From: DATMRF01 sp035566435
GTDB lineage: Bacteria > Verrucomicrobiota > Verrucomicrobiia > Limisphaerales > UBA8199
Length of the DNA stretch: 64,000 nt
Assembly: GCA_035566435.1 (NCBI GenBank)
Contig: DATMRF010000022.1
Location: forward strand, 1 to 64,000
Direction of reading: 5' to 3'
The position numbers were made by a program, and so were the translations under genes. The first letter of the stretch is position 1. The number at the start of each line of letters is the position of its first letter. Positions 1-8,444 of the stretch are shown here, piece by piece. Below the pieces are notes generated by a model. That model searched no databases. It saw nothing but the letters and a program-made list of their open reading frames with translations, and was not told where the DNA came from.

Positions 1-392
1 AGCACTGCCAGAGGAGGCGAGCCAAATTTGCTGAAGAACAGAAAAACAGAGAAGAAGACAAAGACCGCTTTTAAGTTGAAAAAAGAAAAGAAAAAATAAA
101 ACTTCGCCCGCGCTTGACAATTTTCCCCATAGCAGGGGTCAACTTGAACTCGACACGCCAACCATAGCACAGGTACTGCCAACGGTTTTATGAACGCTTG
201 GGCAACTTCTCGTTTACGAACATCTCGCAGCGCGAATCCAGAGCTCACCTACGTCAGACTGAACAGCCAAACGTCTTGCTCACCTCGTGGCGCGGTCCCG
301 GTTAACCAAGGGCGTTGTTGGGCTGATGATCGGGTAGCGGCGGGGCCAGCAGACCGGCAAGACGGATTGGAACCCTTGAACGCCGGGATTTC
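1..392. other. Non-coding stretch, no gene recognised
   Basis: I see no convincing gene here. The first 110 bases are purine-rich and unusually A-rich compared with the GC-rich remainder. A short open frame at 190-408 has no recognisable motif, no ribosome binding site and an Arg/Ser-rich composition, so I do not call it. Confidence 0.5.
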
Positions 393-423
393 GATTAGAG
401 ACTCCTAACGTCGTCTCCTACAT
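393..423. repeat. Solo arm of dispersed inverted-repeat element
   Basis: This copy carries the core GACTCCTAACGTCGTCTCC. The same core recurs at 32433-32462 and 38294-38323, each time paired with an inverted arm a short distance to the left. Here only one arm is present, directly next to the degenerate array that starts at 423. It is probably a REP- or MITE-like non-coding element. Confidence 0.75.
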
Positions 424-925
424 GTTACGGATTTTTTTGGCATCGTACTTTTGGTCAAACTGGCGTCGTAAGGTTTTTTGCCGGATAGCCGCGCTTGCAT
501 CGTAATTTGCGGCCAAATTGCCGCACTCCGGTCGTACGGTTGCGAGCCGGCAGGATGATGCGGGGTTTTTTACCACACTGGCGTCGTAAGGACCGATTTT
601 TGCCGTTGCAGCCGCTTTTGGCCGGACTGCCATCGTAAGGCTGCGAGTGTTACGAACTTTTTTGGCATCATACTTTTCCCCAGATTGGCGTCTTAGGGTT
701 TTTTGGAGTTTGGCCACACTGGCATCGTGATTTGTGGCCGCATCACCGCGCTCTGGTCGTAAGGTTGCGATGGGGCGGGTTCATTTTGTGGGTTTTCAGG
801 AGGTGGAAGGAGTTTTCACCACACTGCCATGGTACGTGACGGTTTACCGTCGGATTTCCACATTGGCATCGTACGAACGGTCTTTTGGCGTTTCACCGTC
901 TTTTGGCCGAACTGGCCTCGTAAGT
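423..925. repeat. Degenerate repeat array with ACTGGCRTCGTAAGG-like units
   Basis: A 14-15 base unit resembling ACTGGCGTCGTAAGG recurs about a dozen times with substitutions, separated by T-runs and TTTTGGCC-like spacers; examples are near 458, 575, 624, 681, 716, 859 and 910. On a larger scale the block starting TGTTACGG at 423 is repeated as TGTTACGA at 648, a period of 225 bases. The period is a multiple of three, so on the minus strand the copies read as repeated peptides (QKTLRRQ, KYDAKK). I treat this as non-coding because the open frame is short, Lys/Arg-rich and lacks a start context. Confidence 0.65.
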
Positions 926-975
926 GTCCTTTAACGTTTTGAACCCGTCAAACCCTTCCATCGGTGAACCCGTCT

Positions 976-1040
976 GTCGCGTGAGCGACGAGGGCGAGCA
1001 CGGGCGTGAGCCCGCGCGCAGGCCGAGTGTGCGTGAGCAC
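976..1040. repeat. Three mini-hairpins with GTGA loops
   Basis: Three perfect small hairpins follow one another: GTCGC-GTGA-GCGAC (976-989), CGGGC-GTGA-GCCCG (1001-1014) and GTGC-GTGA-GCAC (1029-1040). All have the same GTGA loop, a GNRA tetraloop if transcribed rightwards. They lie just past the stop codon of the leftward response regulator gene, so they could also act as its 3' end structure. Confidence 0.6.
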
Positions 1041-1071
1041 TAAATGACGTCTCTTTATCAAGCCCCTTGCG

Positions 1072-1455
1072 TCAGGGCTTCGGCATGAGGTTGGCCACCG
1101 CCTGGCGAAGCTCCGGCAAAGTAAAAGGCTTGCTGACCATCAAATCCACACCGGCGAGTGCATTGCCTGAAGACAGCAACGGCTCGACATACGCCGTAAC
1201 CATAAGGACCGGTTGCTCCGGAGCGAGAGCTTTGATCGCCGCCGCGAGCGCGTCGCCCTTCATCGCGGGCATCTCATAGTCGGTGATGACCAAATCGAAT
1301 TTCCCTTTCTCGAACGTGGCTAAAGCCTCTGCCGCGCTGGAAGCAGTTACCACCTCATGGCCGTCCTGGGCGAGGATTCGCTTAGTCGAATCACAAACCA
1401 TCGGCTCGTCATCGACCACCAAGATCCGGCGCGCTATGATACCGGCAGTTGCCAT
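1072..1455 (-). CDS. Single-domain response regulator (CheY-like receiver)
   Basis: The 127-residue product is one receiver domain and nothing else. It has the acidic pair D15-D16 in ILVVDDEP, the phospho-acceptor D59 in LVITDYEMP, the switch threonine T87 in LMVTAY and the conserved K109 in VSKPF, so it should accept phosphate from a histidine kinase. No output domain is fused and no kinase gene is adjacent, so its partner is unknown. It begins with ATG, diverges from recD2 across about 53 bases, and its 3' end is followed by three small hairpins. Family assignment is secure; the process controlled is not. Confidence 0.9.
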   Translation of the reverse strand: MATAGIIARRILVVDDEPMVCDSTKRILAQDGHEVVTASSAAEALATFEKGKFDLVITDYEMPAMKGDALAAAIKALAPEQPVLMVTAYVEPLLSSGNALAGVDLMVSKPFTLPELRQAVANLMPKP

Positions 1456-1508
1456 GCGCGGAGGCTATCCCGTCAGCGCCGGGATTGCCACGTTTTTTGT
1501 AACGCTGA

Positions 1509-3695
1509 TTGAATACGCCATTAACATCACCGCCGGAGAGCCTTTCCGGTTTGGTTGAGCGCGTCACGTTCTTCAACGAGGAGAACGGTTTTGCAGTGCT
1601 CAAGGTCAAAGTGCGAGGAAAGCACGAGCCGGTCGCGGTCGTCGGTGCGGTGCCGGCAGTCAACGCCGGGGAATGGCTGACGGCAGAGGGCCGGTGGGTG
1701 CAGGACCGCGAATTCGGGCTGCAATTCCGCGCTGAGCTGCTCAAGAGCACTCCACCGACGACCCGGGAGGGGATTGAAAAGTACCTCGGCAGCGGCCTGG
1801 TCAAAGGGATCGGGCCGGTTTACGCGGAAAAGCTCGTCGCAAAGTTCGGCGAGGCGATCTTCGACATTATCGAGAACTATTCCGCCCGGCTGGAAGAGGT
1901 GGAGGGCATTGGCCCGGAGCGGCGGCGGCGGATTAGAGCCGCGTGGGCGGAGCAGAAGGTGATTCGGGAGATCATGGTGTTCCTGCATTCGCAGGGAGTG
2001 GGCACGAGCCGGGCGGTGCGCATTTACAAGACGTATGGGGAAAGCGCCATCCAGAAGGTGCAGGCCAACCCGTACATCCTGGCCCAGGACATCCCGGGCA
2101 TCGGCTTCCGCACGGCGGACCAGATCGCGCAGAAGATGGGTGTGCCACACGATTCGCTGCTGCGCGCTTGCGCCGGGCTGTCGCACGTGCTGCTTGAGGC
2201 CACCCACGAAGGCCATTGCGCGCTGCCGGTGGCGGTGCTGAAGGAGGGAGCGGGCAAGTTGCTCGTGGTTCAGGAGAGTATCATCGACGCGGCGCTGCAA
2301 CGCACACTCGGCGAGCAGCAGTTGAGCCGCGAACAAATCGGCGGTGAAGACCTCATCTTCCTCCCGGCCTTGAAAAAGGCCGAGGAGGGCATTGCGCGCC
2401 GGATCAAGAAACTCTGCTCCCAGCCGCCGGGCTACCCGCCGATCGATTTTGAAAAAGCGGCGGCGTGGTGCCAGCAGCGCACCGGGAAGGAGTTGGCGCC
2501 CAGCCAACGCGTGGCTCTCCGGCAGGCACTGGTCAACCGGGTATTGGTCATCACCGGTGGACCAGGCGTCGGCAAAACGACGCTGGTTCATGCCATTCTG
2601 CTCGTTCTGCGCGCCAAGAAGGTGCGCTGCCAACTGTGCGCTCCCACCGGTCGTGCTGCCAAAAGGCTGGCGGAAGCCACCGGCCTGGAGGCCAAGACGA
2701 TTCACCGTTTGCTCGAAGTCGCGCCTGCGGAAGGCGGCTTTATGCGCAACGAAACCCTGCCCTTGCAATGCGACTTACTGGTGGTGGACGAAACTTCGAT
2801 GGTGGACGTGCCGTTGATGGACCATCTGTTGCGTGCCCTGCCGCCGGAGGCCAGTCTGGTGTTGGTGGGGGATGTGGACCAGTTGCCATCTGTCGGACCC
2901 GGCATGGTCCTGCGCAATCTGATCGACAGCGGGGTGGTCCCGGTGGCGCGGCTGACCGAGGTGTTCCGGCAGGCCGCTCACAGCCGCATCATCACGAACG
3001 CCCACCGCATTAACGAGGGCTTGATGCCGGAGTTGCCCAACGGCGACAGCGATTCGGATTTTTATTTCGTCGAACGCCAGGAACCAGAACGCATCGCTGA
3101 CACGTTGCTCGAATTGGTGAAAAGCCGCATCCCGAAGAAGTTCAATCTCGATCCTTTCCGCGACATCCAGGTGCTGAGTCCGATGAACCGCGGCTCACTC
3201 GGCATCCGCGAGCTCAATGTAAGGCTTCAGGCCGAACTCAATCCCGCCCGGCCCGGGGAGCCTGTGGTCGAGAAGTTCGGCTGGCAGTTCCGCGTCCGCG
3301 ACAAGGTGCTGCAGACCGAGAACGATTACGACAAGGAGGTCTTCAACGGGGACATCGGCCAGGTCGTGAAAATCGATCTCACGGAGCATGAACTGACAGC
3401 CAAATTCGACTCGCGCGAAGTGAGCTATGACTTTGGGGAGCTTGACGAACTAGCGCTGGCTTATGCCATCACCATCCACAAATCCCAGGGGTCGGAATTC
3501 CCGGCGGTCGTCATTCCGCTGGCGACCCAGCATTATCTCTTGCTCCAGCGCAACCTGGTTTATACCGCGGTCACGCGGGGCAAACGCCTGGTAGTCCTGA
3601 CGGGGCAGGCCAAGGCGCTGGGCCTGGCGGTGCGCAACGACCGCACGGTGCTGCGGTTTTCCGGCCTGCTCGCCCGGCTGAGGGAAACGCCCTAG
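1509..3695 (+). CDS. recD2: ATP-dependent DNA helicase, RecD2 family
   Basis: The 728-residue protein is a superfamily 1B 5'-3' helicase of the RecBC-independent RecD2 type. An N-terminal OB-like segment is followed by helix-hairpin-helix motifs near residues 95-190 (LVKGIGPVYA, VEGIGPERR, DIPGIGFRTAD). The motor has Walker A GGPGVGKTT near 350, Walker B LLVVDETSMVD near 424, motif III VGDVDQLPSVGPG near 453, the arginine-containing EVFRQA near 483 and the C-terminal motif AITIHKSQGSEF near 653. Length fits the family. The start is a TTG; no in-frame ATG lies near it, so a nearby non-ATG start is also possible. The role is in replication and repair, in the cytoplasm. Confidence 0.95.
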   Translation: MNTPLTSPPESLSGLVERVTFFNEENGFAVLKVKVRGKHEPVAVVGAVPAVNAGEWLTAEGRWVQDREFGLQFRAELLKSTPPTTREGIEKYLGSGLVKGIGPVYAEKLVAKFGEAIFDIIENYSARLEEVEGIGPERRRRIRAAWAEQKVIREIMVFLHSQGVGTSRAVRIYKTYGESAIQKVQANPYILAQDIPGIGFRTADQIAQKMGVPHDSLLRACAGLSHVLLEATHEGHCALPVAVLKEGAGKLLVVQESIIDAALQRTLGEQQLSREQIGGEDLIFLPALKKAEEGIARRIKKLCSQPPGYPPIDFEKAAAWCQQRTGKELAPSQRVALRQALVNRVLVITGGPGVGKTTLVHAILLVLRAKKVRCQLCAPTGRAAKRLAEATGLEAKTIHRLLEVAPAEGGFMRNETLPLQCDLLVVDETSMVDVPLMDHLLRALPPEASLVLVGDVDQLPSVGPGMVLRNLIDSGVVPVARLTEVFRQAAHSRIITNAHRINEGLMPELPNGDSDSDFYFVERQEPERIADTLLELVKSRIPKKFNLDPFRDIQVLSPMNRGSLGIRELNVRLQAELNPARPGEPVVEKFGWQFRVRDKVLQTENDYDKEVFNGDIGQVVKIDLTEHELTAKFDSREVSYDFGELDELALAYAITIHKSQGSEFPAVVIPLATQHYLLLQRNLVYTAVTRGKRLVVLTGQAKALGLAVRNDRTVLRFSGLLARLRETP

Positions 3696-3724
3696 CCCGG
3701 GTATTTCACATCGTTGCCGGTAGG

Positions 3725-3834
3725 GCAGGTTTCCAAACCTGCTGTATCGCAGGGTTCCGAACCTGCAGGTACCAATGCCATCACGACACTCTGCCGACTT
3801 GGAAGTCGGCGATACGGCAGGTTTGGAAACCTGC
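3725..3834. repeat. Cluster of four palindromic hairpins
   Basis: Four nearly self-complementary segments follow recD2: GCAGGTTTCCAAACCTGC (3725-3742), GCAGGGTTCCGAACCTGC (3749-3766), GCCGACTTGGAAGTCGGC (3793-3810) and GCAGGTTTGGAAACCTGC (3817-3834). The first and last are reverse complements of each other, so the whole block can also fold as one large hairpin. The layout suggests a dispersed palindromic element that may also end recD2 transcription. Confidence 0.75.
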
Positions 3835-4363
3835 GCTACGACCGCTGCTGCCGCGGCACAGTTGTGGGAGTGAAATTTGCGGGCTAGTGCCCGCGCAACT
3901 TCACGCCCGGGGCGGTGTTTAATTTCACGGCAGGCGAATGAAGAGGCTGTGCTCGAAATCGGGATGCGGGCGGCGCGGGGGACAGGTCGAGCCGGAGCTT
4001 GGGGCGCGGTTTTTGCTCGCCCTGGCCAGTTTGGCCGGGCCGGCCAATTATTTTTGAATGAAATCGCAGGTCGTGCAGTCAAATTTGTAGTAAGCATGGA
4101 CCCGACGGCGAAGAAGTGGCCGGCTTATAATCAAGTAAAGCTTGGTTAATACCTGTCAGAAAGGGGTTGACAGGAATAAGGGTCGATGATTAGTTAGCGG
4201 TAGAAACGCCTTAGAATTTGCGGGCTGCGGTAAATTGTTCTTTGTTAGCCCGAATCTGATTTCGGTCCAGGTTCCAGGTACAGACCAGGACCGATGTTCT
4301 CCGTAATCCTACTGTTGTACTTATTCGAAAATTCCCCGGGCTTTTCGGTCACCCCCTGACTGA
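3835..4363. other. Spacer without a gene
   Basis: No gene is supported between the hairpin cluster and the amidohydrolase stop. It contains a hairpin GCGGGC-TAGT-GCCCGC at 3879-3894 and a weaker one, CCTGTCA with TGACAGG, at 4152-4158 and 4168-4174. Open frames here overlap the repeats and have repeat-like composition. Confidence 0.55.
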
Positions 4364-5389
4364 CTAGCCCGGTTTTTTTTGTACCCGCAGAAGCTTCCAT
4401 ATCCTGGTGAACGTCTGGGGTGGGAACCCCATGGCCAGCTTCAATTGATAATCCCGTTCCAGCACATTGGGATGGCGCTGCCACCGGCGAAAAGTTTGCC
4501 AATCGATAAAGCCCCTCAACCAGGGGAAGTGTCCGAAGACCGGAACGGGGAAATCGCTGCCGTGAATCATGCGCTGAACCAGGGGCTCGCGAAGGCAATC
4601 CGGGACGTGCCGGCCCCGGATCGGGACCGTAAACGCGCTGGTGTCGCCGTAAAGATTCTCGAAGCGTCCGGTCATGCTGGCGAAAATGTGGAAATACTCC
4701 GGGTCAAAGAGCCCGCTCTTGGTGGCGCAGTGGGCGGCGATGACGTTGACGCCGCATTCAAGAGGCAGCGAAAGAATGCGTGGGTCGGAGTATTCCGGCC
4801 TGACGACGGGGAGCGTATGCTCGCCTCCGGTATGCGCCAATAAGGGCAGTCCGGCTGCGGCCATCCGTTCCCAAAACCGCGTGAACCGGCGGTCGTTGCA
4901 ATTGATATTCTGGCAGTTGGGCAGGCACTTCATCATGGCCGCTCCGCCTTCGAGGCAGCGCTCCAGTTCCTCCAGCGCGTCCGGCCGAGCGGGATGGATG
5001 GACACGGCCGGCAGGAACTCAGGATGCGCTCTCGCCAGCTTCAGCACATACTCGTTCGGCACGTGAAAAATCCCGCCGCCGCCGAGGGGACCTCCCCGTT
5101 CATCCCGCGCCAGGTCCTGTGCCAGCAGGACCACCGCGCCGAGGGAGGATGTGCGGACCATATCGAGCAAGCGTTGGACATAAAGCTGGTCCAAGCCGCC
5201 ACCAAGGGCTGTTAGCGGCAGTCCGGCGTGGCGGAGCATCAAGGCGGCCATCGGACGGCGCCACTTACCCACCCGCAACCAACAGCCGGTACCGCCGGTG
5301 CCGGTGCCGACGATGTGCACGTGGGCGTCCACCGGCTTGAGGAAAGGACTCGAGGCCGTGGGTTCCGGCTCGTTGGGGTTGCTGGGCAT
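4364..5389 (-). CDS. Amidohydrolase family protein (amidohydrolase 2, TIM barrel)
   Basis: The product is a metal-dependent hydrolase of the amidohydrolase-2 type, which includes decarboxylases and lactonases. Motifs in order are DAHVHI (HxH metal site) near the N-terminus, a conserved Lys in MMKCLPN, LAHTGGEH, VIAAHCAT and the late GSDFP aspartate. The pattern FLPAVSIHP is typical of the family. I chose the ATG at 5389 (341 residues); an upstream in-frame start would add 21 residues without a motif. There is no signal peptide, so it is probably cytoplasmic. Substrate is unknown and the neighbours give no hint. The coding sequence ends in an eight-A run just before the stop. Confidence 0.85.
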   Translation of the reverse strand: MPSNPNEPEPTASSPFLKPVDAHVHIVGTGTGGTGCWLRVGKWRRPMAALMLRHAGLPLTALGGGLDQLYVQRLLDMVRTSSLGAVVLLAQDLARDERGGPLGGGGIFHVPNEYVLKLARAHPEFLPAVSIHPARPDALEELERCLEGGAAMMKCLPNCQNINCNDRRFTRFWERMAAAGLPLLAHTGGEHTLPVVRPEYSDPRILSLPLECGVNVIAAHCATKSGLFDPEYFHIFASMTGRFENLYGDTSAFTVPIRGRHVPDCLREPLVQRMIHGSDFPVPVFGHFPWLRGFIDWQTFRRWQRHPNVLERDYQLKLAMGFPPQTFTRIWKLLRVQKKPG

Positions 5390-5479
5390 GTCCCCCACAT
5401 TATAACGACCCGGTAGCGCGGCCGAAAGCCCGGGCCGCCAATAGCCGCTCACTCGGGCAAGGTGACCAAAACCCGATCC

Positions 5480-5695
5480 TCAGGAGTGCGGCTGGCGCGA
5501 ACGCAAATAGGGGTAGCTGTCCCCGTTAGACAGCGCGAAATTTGTTAGCACGAGCGATAGAGGCAGGAGGCATCGGTTGACTGCTCGAAGGCGTTGGGCT
5601 CGAGCGCGTGGCCGCGGCGACAGCGCATGGCTTAAGCAAACAAGCGCCAAGACCGCTGTTATCGCCAAGGCGACATAAGGGGGTTTGTTCTGCAT
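5480..5695 (-). CDS. Small hypothetical membrane peptide (uncertain)
   Basis: A 71-residue open frame starts with a hydrophobic segment (YVALAITAVLALVCLSHAL) that could be a signal anchor, followed by an Arg-rich tail. It resembles no family I know and has no clear ribosome binding site. It may be a chance frame. Confidence 0.25.
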   Translation of the reverse strand: MQNKPPYVALAITAVLALVCLSHALSPRPRARAQRLRAVNRCLLPLSLVLTNFALSNGDSYPYLRSRQPHS

Positions 5696-5698
5696 AAT

Positions 5699-5730
5699 CG
5701 CCGGGGCTGGTGGTTGGTCCAGCCCCGGCG
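5699..5730. terminator. Perfect 12-bp hairpin, possible terminator
   Basis: CGCCGGGGCTGG (5699-5710) and CCAGCCCCGGCG (5719-5730) are exact reverse complements around an 8-base loop. It lies about 28 bases past the stop of the leftward small gene at 5759. No T-run follows on either strand, so an intrinsic terminator role is only possible. Confidence 0.45.
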
Positions 5731-5758
5731 TGGTGTTGCTGGCCGTGGAGCCAGGGGG

Positions 5759-5986
5759 TTATTTCTCGGAGAACCGCAAAGCCATTTTGTCGATTGGGAC
5801 TCGGGTAACCTCTTCCTCATCGGCGAAAGCAAAGGCAAGTTCCATATCCTGGAGGTTCCACTGCTCCACGAACTGAACCGCCCGGTCTATCATTTTGAAA
5901 TCATGCGCTTCGGCAGGGCTGCAGGTCCATTGGTCTGGTCCCCGAAAGTAAAGCCCCGTCGAGACCTTCCGCAAAAGTGTTCGCAT
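5759..5986 (-). CDS. Small conserved-looking hypothetical protein
   Basis: A 75-residue acidic protein whose central part (GLYFRGPDQWTCSPAEAHDF) and tail (ELAFAFADEEEV) have ordinary protein composition. The open frame extends upstream to 6145, but those residues look like translated spacer, so I place the start at the ATG encoding MRTLLRK. No motif, signal peptide or transmembrane segment is visible. It is followed by a strong hairpin at 5699-5730. I do not know its function. Confidence 0.55.
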   Translation of the reverse strand: MRTLLRKVSTGLYFRGPDQWTCSPAEAHDFKMIDRAVQFVEQWNLQDMELAFAFADEEEVTRVPIDKMALRFSEK

Positions 5987-6239
5987 ATGTTTTTCGTCTC
6001 GTCTCACAACTGCACAGACACACTCTGCATGATTCAAAAAGCATACGTGGTGCCAGCCCGGTTTTTGGCTAAAACCCACAAATTTGGCGAGTTTTAGGCG
6101 TGCAGAACGCGTGATTCTCACGCATTTCGCGTGAAAATGACGCAATGGCAGTTCCCCAGCATTGGGAGCGCCCGCCCAGCGGAAGCCGCTTGACGTGCGC
6201 GGCCTCAGGGCAAAATACTACCCCCGGAAAATATCAATT

Positions 6240-8444
6240 ATGCGAATACGAAAGCGGTTGGCTCTTTTCCTCCTTCTACCCCTCGTCCTCGGAGGCGCCT
6301 GCTATACTCCCGCCCGGGCCGAAGTTCGGCTGCCGAAGGTCTTCGGAAGCCACATGGTTCTGCAGCAGGAGAAACCGCTCGTGGTCTGGGGCTGGGCCCA
6401 GCCCAATGAGACCGTCACGGTGCTGCTTGGCTCGGAGACCCGCCAGGTTCAGGCAAATGACCGTGGCGAATGGAAGGCGGTGCTGCCGGCCATGAAGGCA
6501 GGCGGTCCGTACACGCTCACCATTACCGGTTCGAGCACAGTTGGCTTCGAAGACGTGATGGTGGGTGAGGTTTGGCTGTGCTCGGGGCAATCGAACATGG
6601 AAATGGGGATTGGCGCGGCTCGCGACGGCAAAGCGGAAATCGCCGCCGCCAATTATCCCGGGATTCGCCTGTTGAAGGTCGCAAAGCGATGGACCCCCGA
6701 ACCGCAATCGGACATGGACGGGGAATGGAAAGTTTGCACGCCGAAAAGCGTTGCTGAGGGCGGATGGAGCGGTTTTTCGGCAGCGGGCTACTATTTCGGG
6801 CGCGAGCTGCATCAGCAACTGGGCGTGGCGGTCGGGCTGATCGATTCGACGTGGGGGGGCACGCGCATCGAATCCTGGACGCCGCCGGAAGGTTTCGCGG
6901 CTGTGCCGGCGTTGAAACGGGAATACGAACTCGTGCAACTGGGCGACCCGCGCACCGTCCCTCATCAGCAGGGCCTGGAAGGTACGCTGCAGGAGACCGA
7001 AAGGTGGCTGGCAGCGGCCCGGCAAGCGCTGACGCAACGGACCTTGGTTCCGACGATGCCAACTTATCCCGTCGAGTTGCTGCCGCCGCATGACGTTCAA
7101 AATCCAACCGCCTTGTATAACGGAATGATCCATCCTGTCTGCCCGTTCGCGCTGCGAGGGGCTATTTGGTATCAGGGCGAATCGAACAGCGGCGAAGGCA
7201 TGTTGTACGCCGAGCGAATGAAGGCGTTGGTTGGAGGCTGGCGCGAGCTTTGGGGCGAGGGGGAGTTCGCTTTCTATTTCGTCCAGATCGCTCCCTACAA
7301 CTATGGGGGCAACGGTGAACGGATCGGCGAGTTCTGGGAGGCGCAAGCTACCGCCGCCCAGTGGATTCCGAATAGCGGCATGGTGGTGATCAACGACATT
7401 GGCAATCTCAAGGATATTCATCCCGCCAACAAACAGGAAGTCGGACGCCGCCTCGCGCTTTGGGCGCTGGCCAAAACTTATGGGCGGGTGAACGTGGTCT
7501 GCACCGGACCAACATTTAAGGCCCTGAACCTCGAAGGAGACAAGCTGCGCGTGACGTTCGACAATGCTGCCGGACTGTCCAGCCGAGACGGCCAGCCGCT
7601 GAGCTGGTTCGAAATCATCGACGCCGGCGAGGGCGGCTTCGTAAAGGCGGAGGCACGAATCGATGGTGCCAGCGTGATTCTGTCTGCATCCGAGGTAAAA
7701 CATCCCGTGGCGATGCGGTTTGCCTGGAGCATGCTCGCCGAGCCGAATCTGGTGAACGCGGAGGGTTTACCGGCAGGCGCATTCCGGGCCGGCACCGTCC
7801 CTAAACGGGACCTGCTGACGCTGAAGGTGCCTGAGGCGAAGGAATACAAGCTGGTTTATGACCTCGACCTGGCACGGCTTGGCCCGAACATCAGCTACGA
7901 CGTGAATGACAGTTCCAAGGTCCGGCAACCTTTCGATCGGATTGCGTATTTCCTGGAACTGCAGGCCGCCGATGGCAACACCGACTATGTTTATGTTTCT
8001 ATGGACGCGTTCACGGATTCGATTGAAAAGATAGGCGTGCCCACAGTCCAATCCGGCGCGCGGTTTCAGCAGGACGTTGCGAACCTCGACGTTTATTCCA
8101 ACGTCAAGGGGCTGGCCACGGGCACCGGGTTGACCGGCGGCAACATCGAGTTCTGGCCCAACAACTACGGCCCGGCCAATGCGGCCAACGTGCCGAACGC
8201 GTCGAGCCAGGTGTATGACTTTGGCGACGAGCCCAGCGACCCGGCTGACGGCTATGGTTCGATGCAGGTTCACAATCATGAGGCCAAGCAAACCATCTTT
8301 GCGGTGAACCATTGGCGGGAGGGCAAGGCCGCTGACGTGGGAATCGGGAACCAGGCCAAAGGGAACCCCGACTGGACCTTCGCCGGCAACGCCAGCGCAT
8401 ACAGCTCGAAGCGCCTGCGGGTGCTGGTGCGGCCCAAAGATTAG
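6240..8444 (+). CDS. Sialate O-acetylesterase (SGNH) with extra C-terminal domain
   Basis: This 734-residue secreted esterase is predicted to remove acetyl groups from sialic acids or other acetylated glycans. A signal peptide (MRIRKRLALFLLLPLVLGG) precedes a family-typical N-terminal region (VFGSHMVLQQ). The catalytic serine lies in CSGQSNMEM near residue 118, WYQGESN follows near 306, and a DIHP Asp-His pair near 393 completes an SGNH-type site. The SASA part ends near residue 530. The last 200 residues form a separate, probably beta-rich domain (YVYVSMDAF, NIEFWPNNYG, YGSMQVHNH) that I cannot name. I chose the ATG at 6240 because it begins the signal peptide. The stop interlocks tail-to-tail with the next gene. 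Confidence 0.88.
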   Translation: MRIRKRLALFLLLPLVLGGACYTPARAEVRLPKVFGSHMVLQQEKPLVVWGWAQPNETVTVLLGSETRQVQANDRGEWKAVLPAMKAGGPYTLTITGSSTVGFEDVMVGEVWLCSGQSNMEMGIGAARDGKAEIAAANYPGIRLLKVAKRWTPEPQSDMDGEWKVCTPKSVAEGGWSGFSAAGYYFGRELHQQLGVAVGLIDSTWGGTRIESWTPPEGFAAVPALKREYELVQLGDPRTVPHQQGLEGTLQETERWLAAARQALTQRTLVPTMPTYPVELLPPHDVQNPTALYNGMIHPVCPFALRGAIWYQGESNSGEGMLYAERMKALVGGWRELWGEGEFAFYFVQIAPYNYGGNGERIGEFWEAQATAAQWIPNSGMVVINDIGNLKDIHPANKQEVGRRLALWALAKTYGRVNVVCTGPTFKALNLEGDKLRVTFDNAAGLSSRDGQPLSWFEIIDAGEGGFVKAEARIDGASVILSASEVKHPVAMRFAWSMLAEPNLVNAEGLPAGAFRAGTVPKRDLLTLKVPEAKEYKLVYDLDLARLGPNISYDVNDSSKVRQPFDRIAYFLELQAADGNTDYVYVSMDAFTDSIEKIGVPTVQSGARFQQDVANLDVYSNVKGLATGTGLTGGNIEFWPNNYGPANAANVPNASSQVYDFGDEPSDPADGYGSMQVHNHEAKQTIFAVNHWREGKAADVGIGNQAKGNPDWTFAGNASAYSSKRLRVLVRPKD

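Noticed and set aside
418..717. 99-residue minus-strand frame with repeated QKTLRRQ and KYDAKK peptides
   Set aside because: The peptide repeat follows from the 225-base DNA repeat. Neighbouring repeat units outside the frame show the same decay, so coding pressure is not needed.
423..925. CRISPR array
   Set aside because: Units are degenerate, spacing is irregular and no cas genes are near.
1527..2768. 413-residue open frame antisense to recD2
   Set aside because: The sense frame has all helicase motifs; the antisense product has Arg/Leu-rich, low-information composition.
3450..4097. 215-residue minus-strand frame across the recD2 end and the hairpin cluster
   Set aside because: Its middle is just the translated palindromes (AQVSKPAVSPTSKSA); such repeat-derived frames are not genes.
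6276..7703. 475-residue open frame antisense to the sialate O-acetylesterase
   Set aside because: No motif, and the sense strand has signal peptide and catalytic residues.
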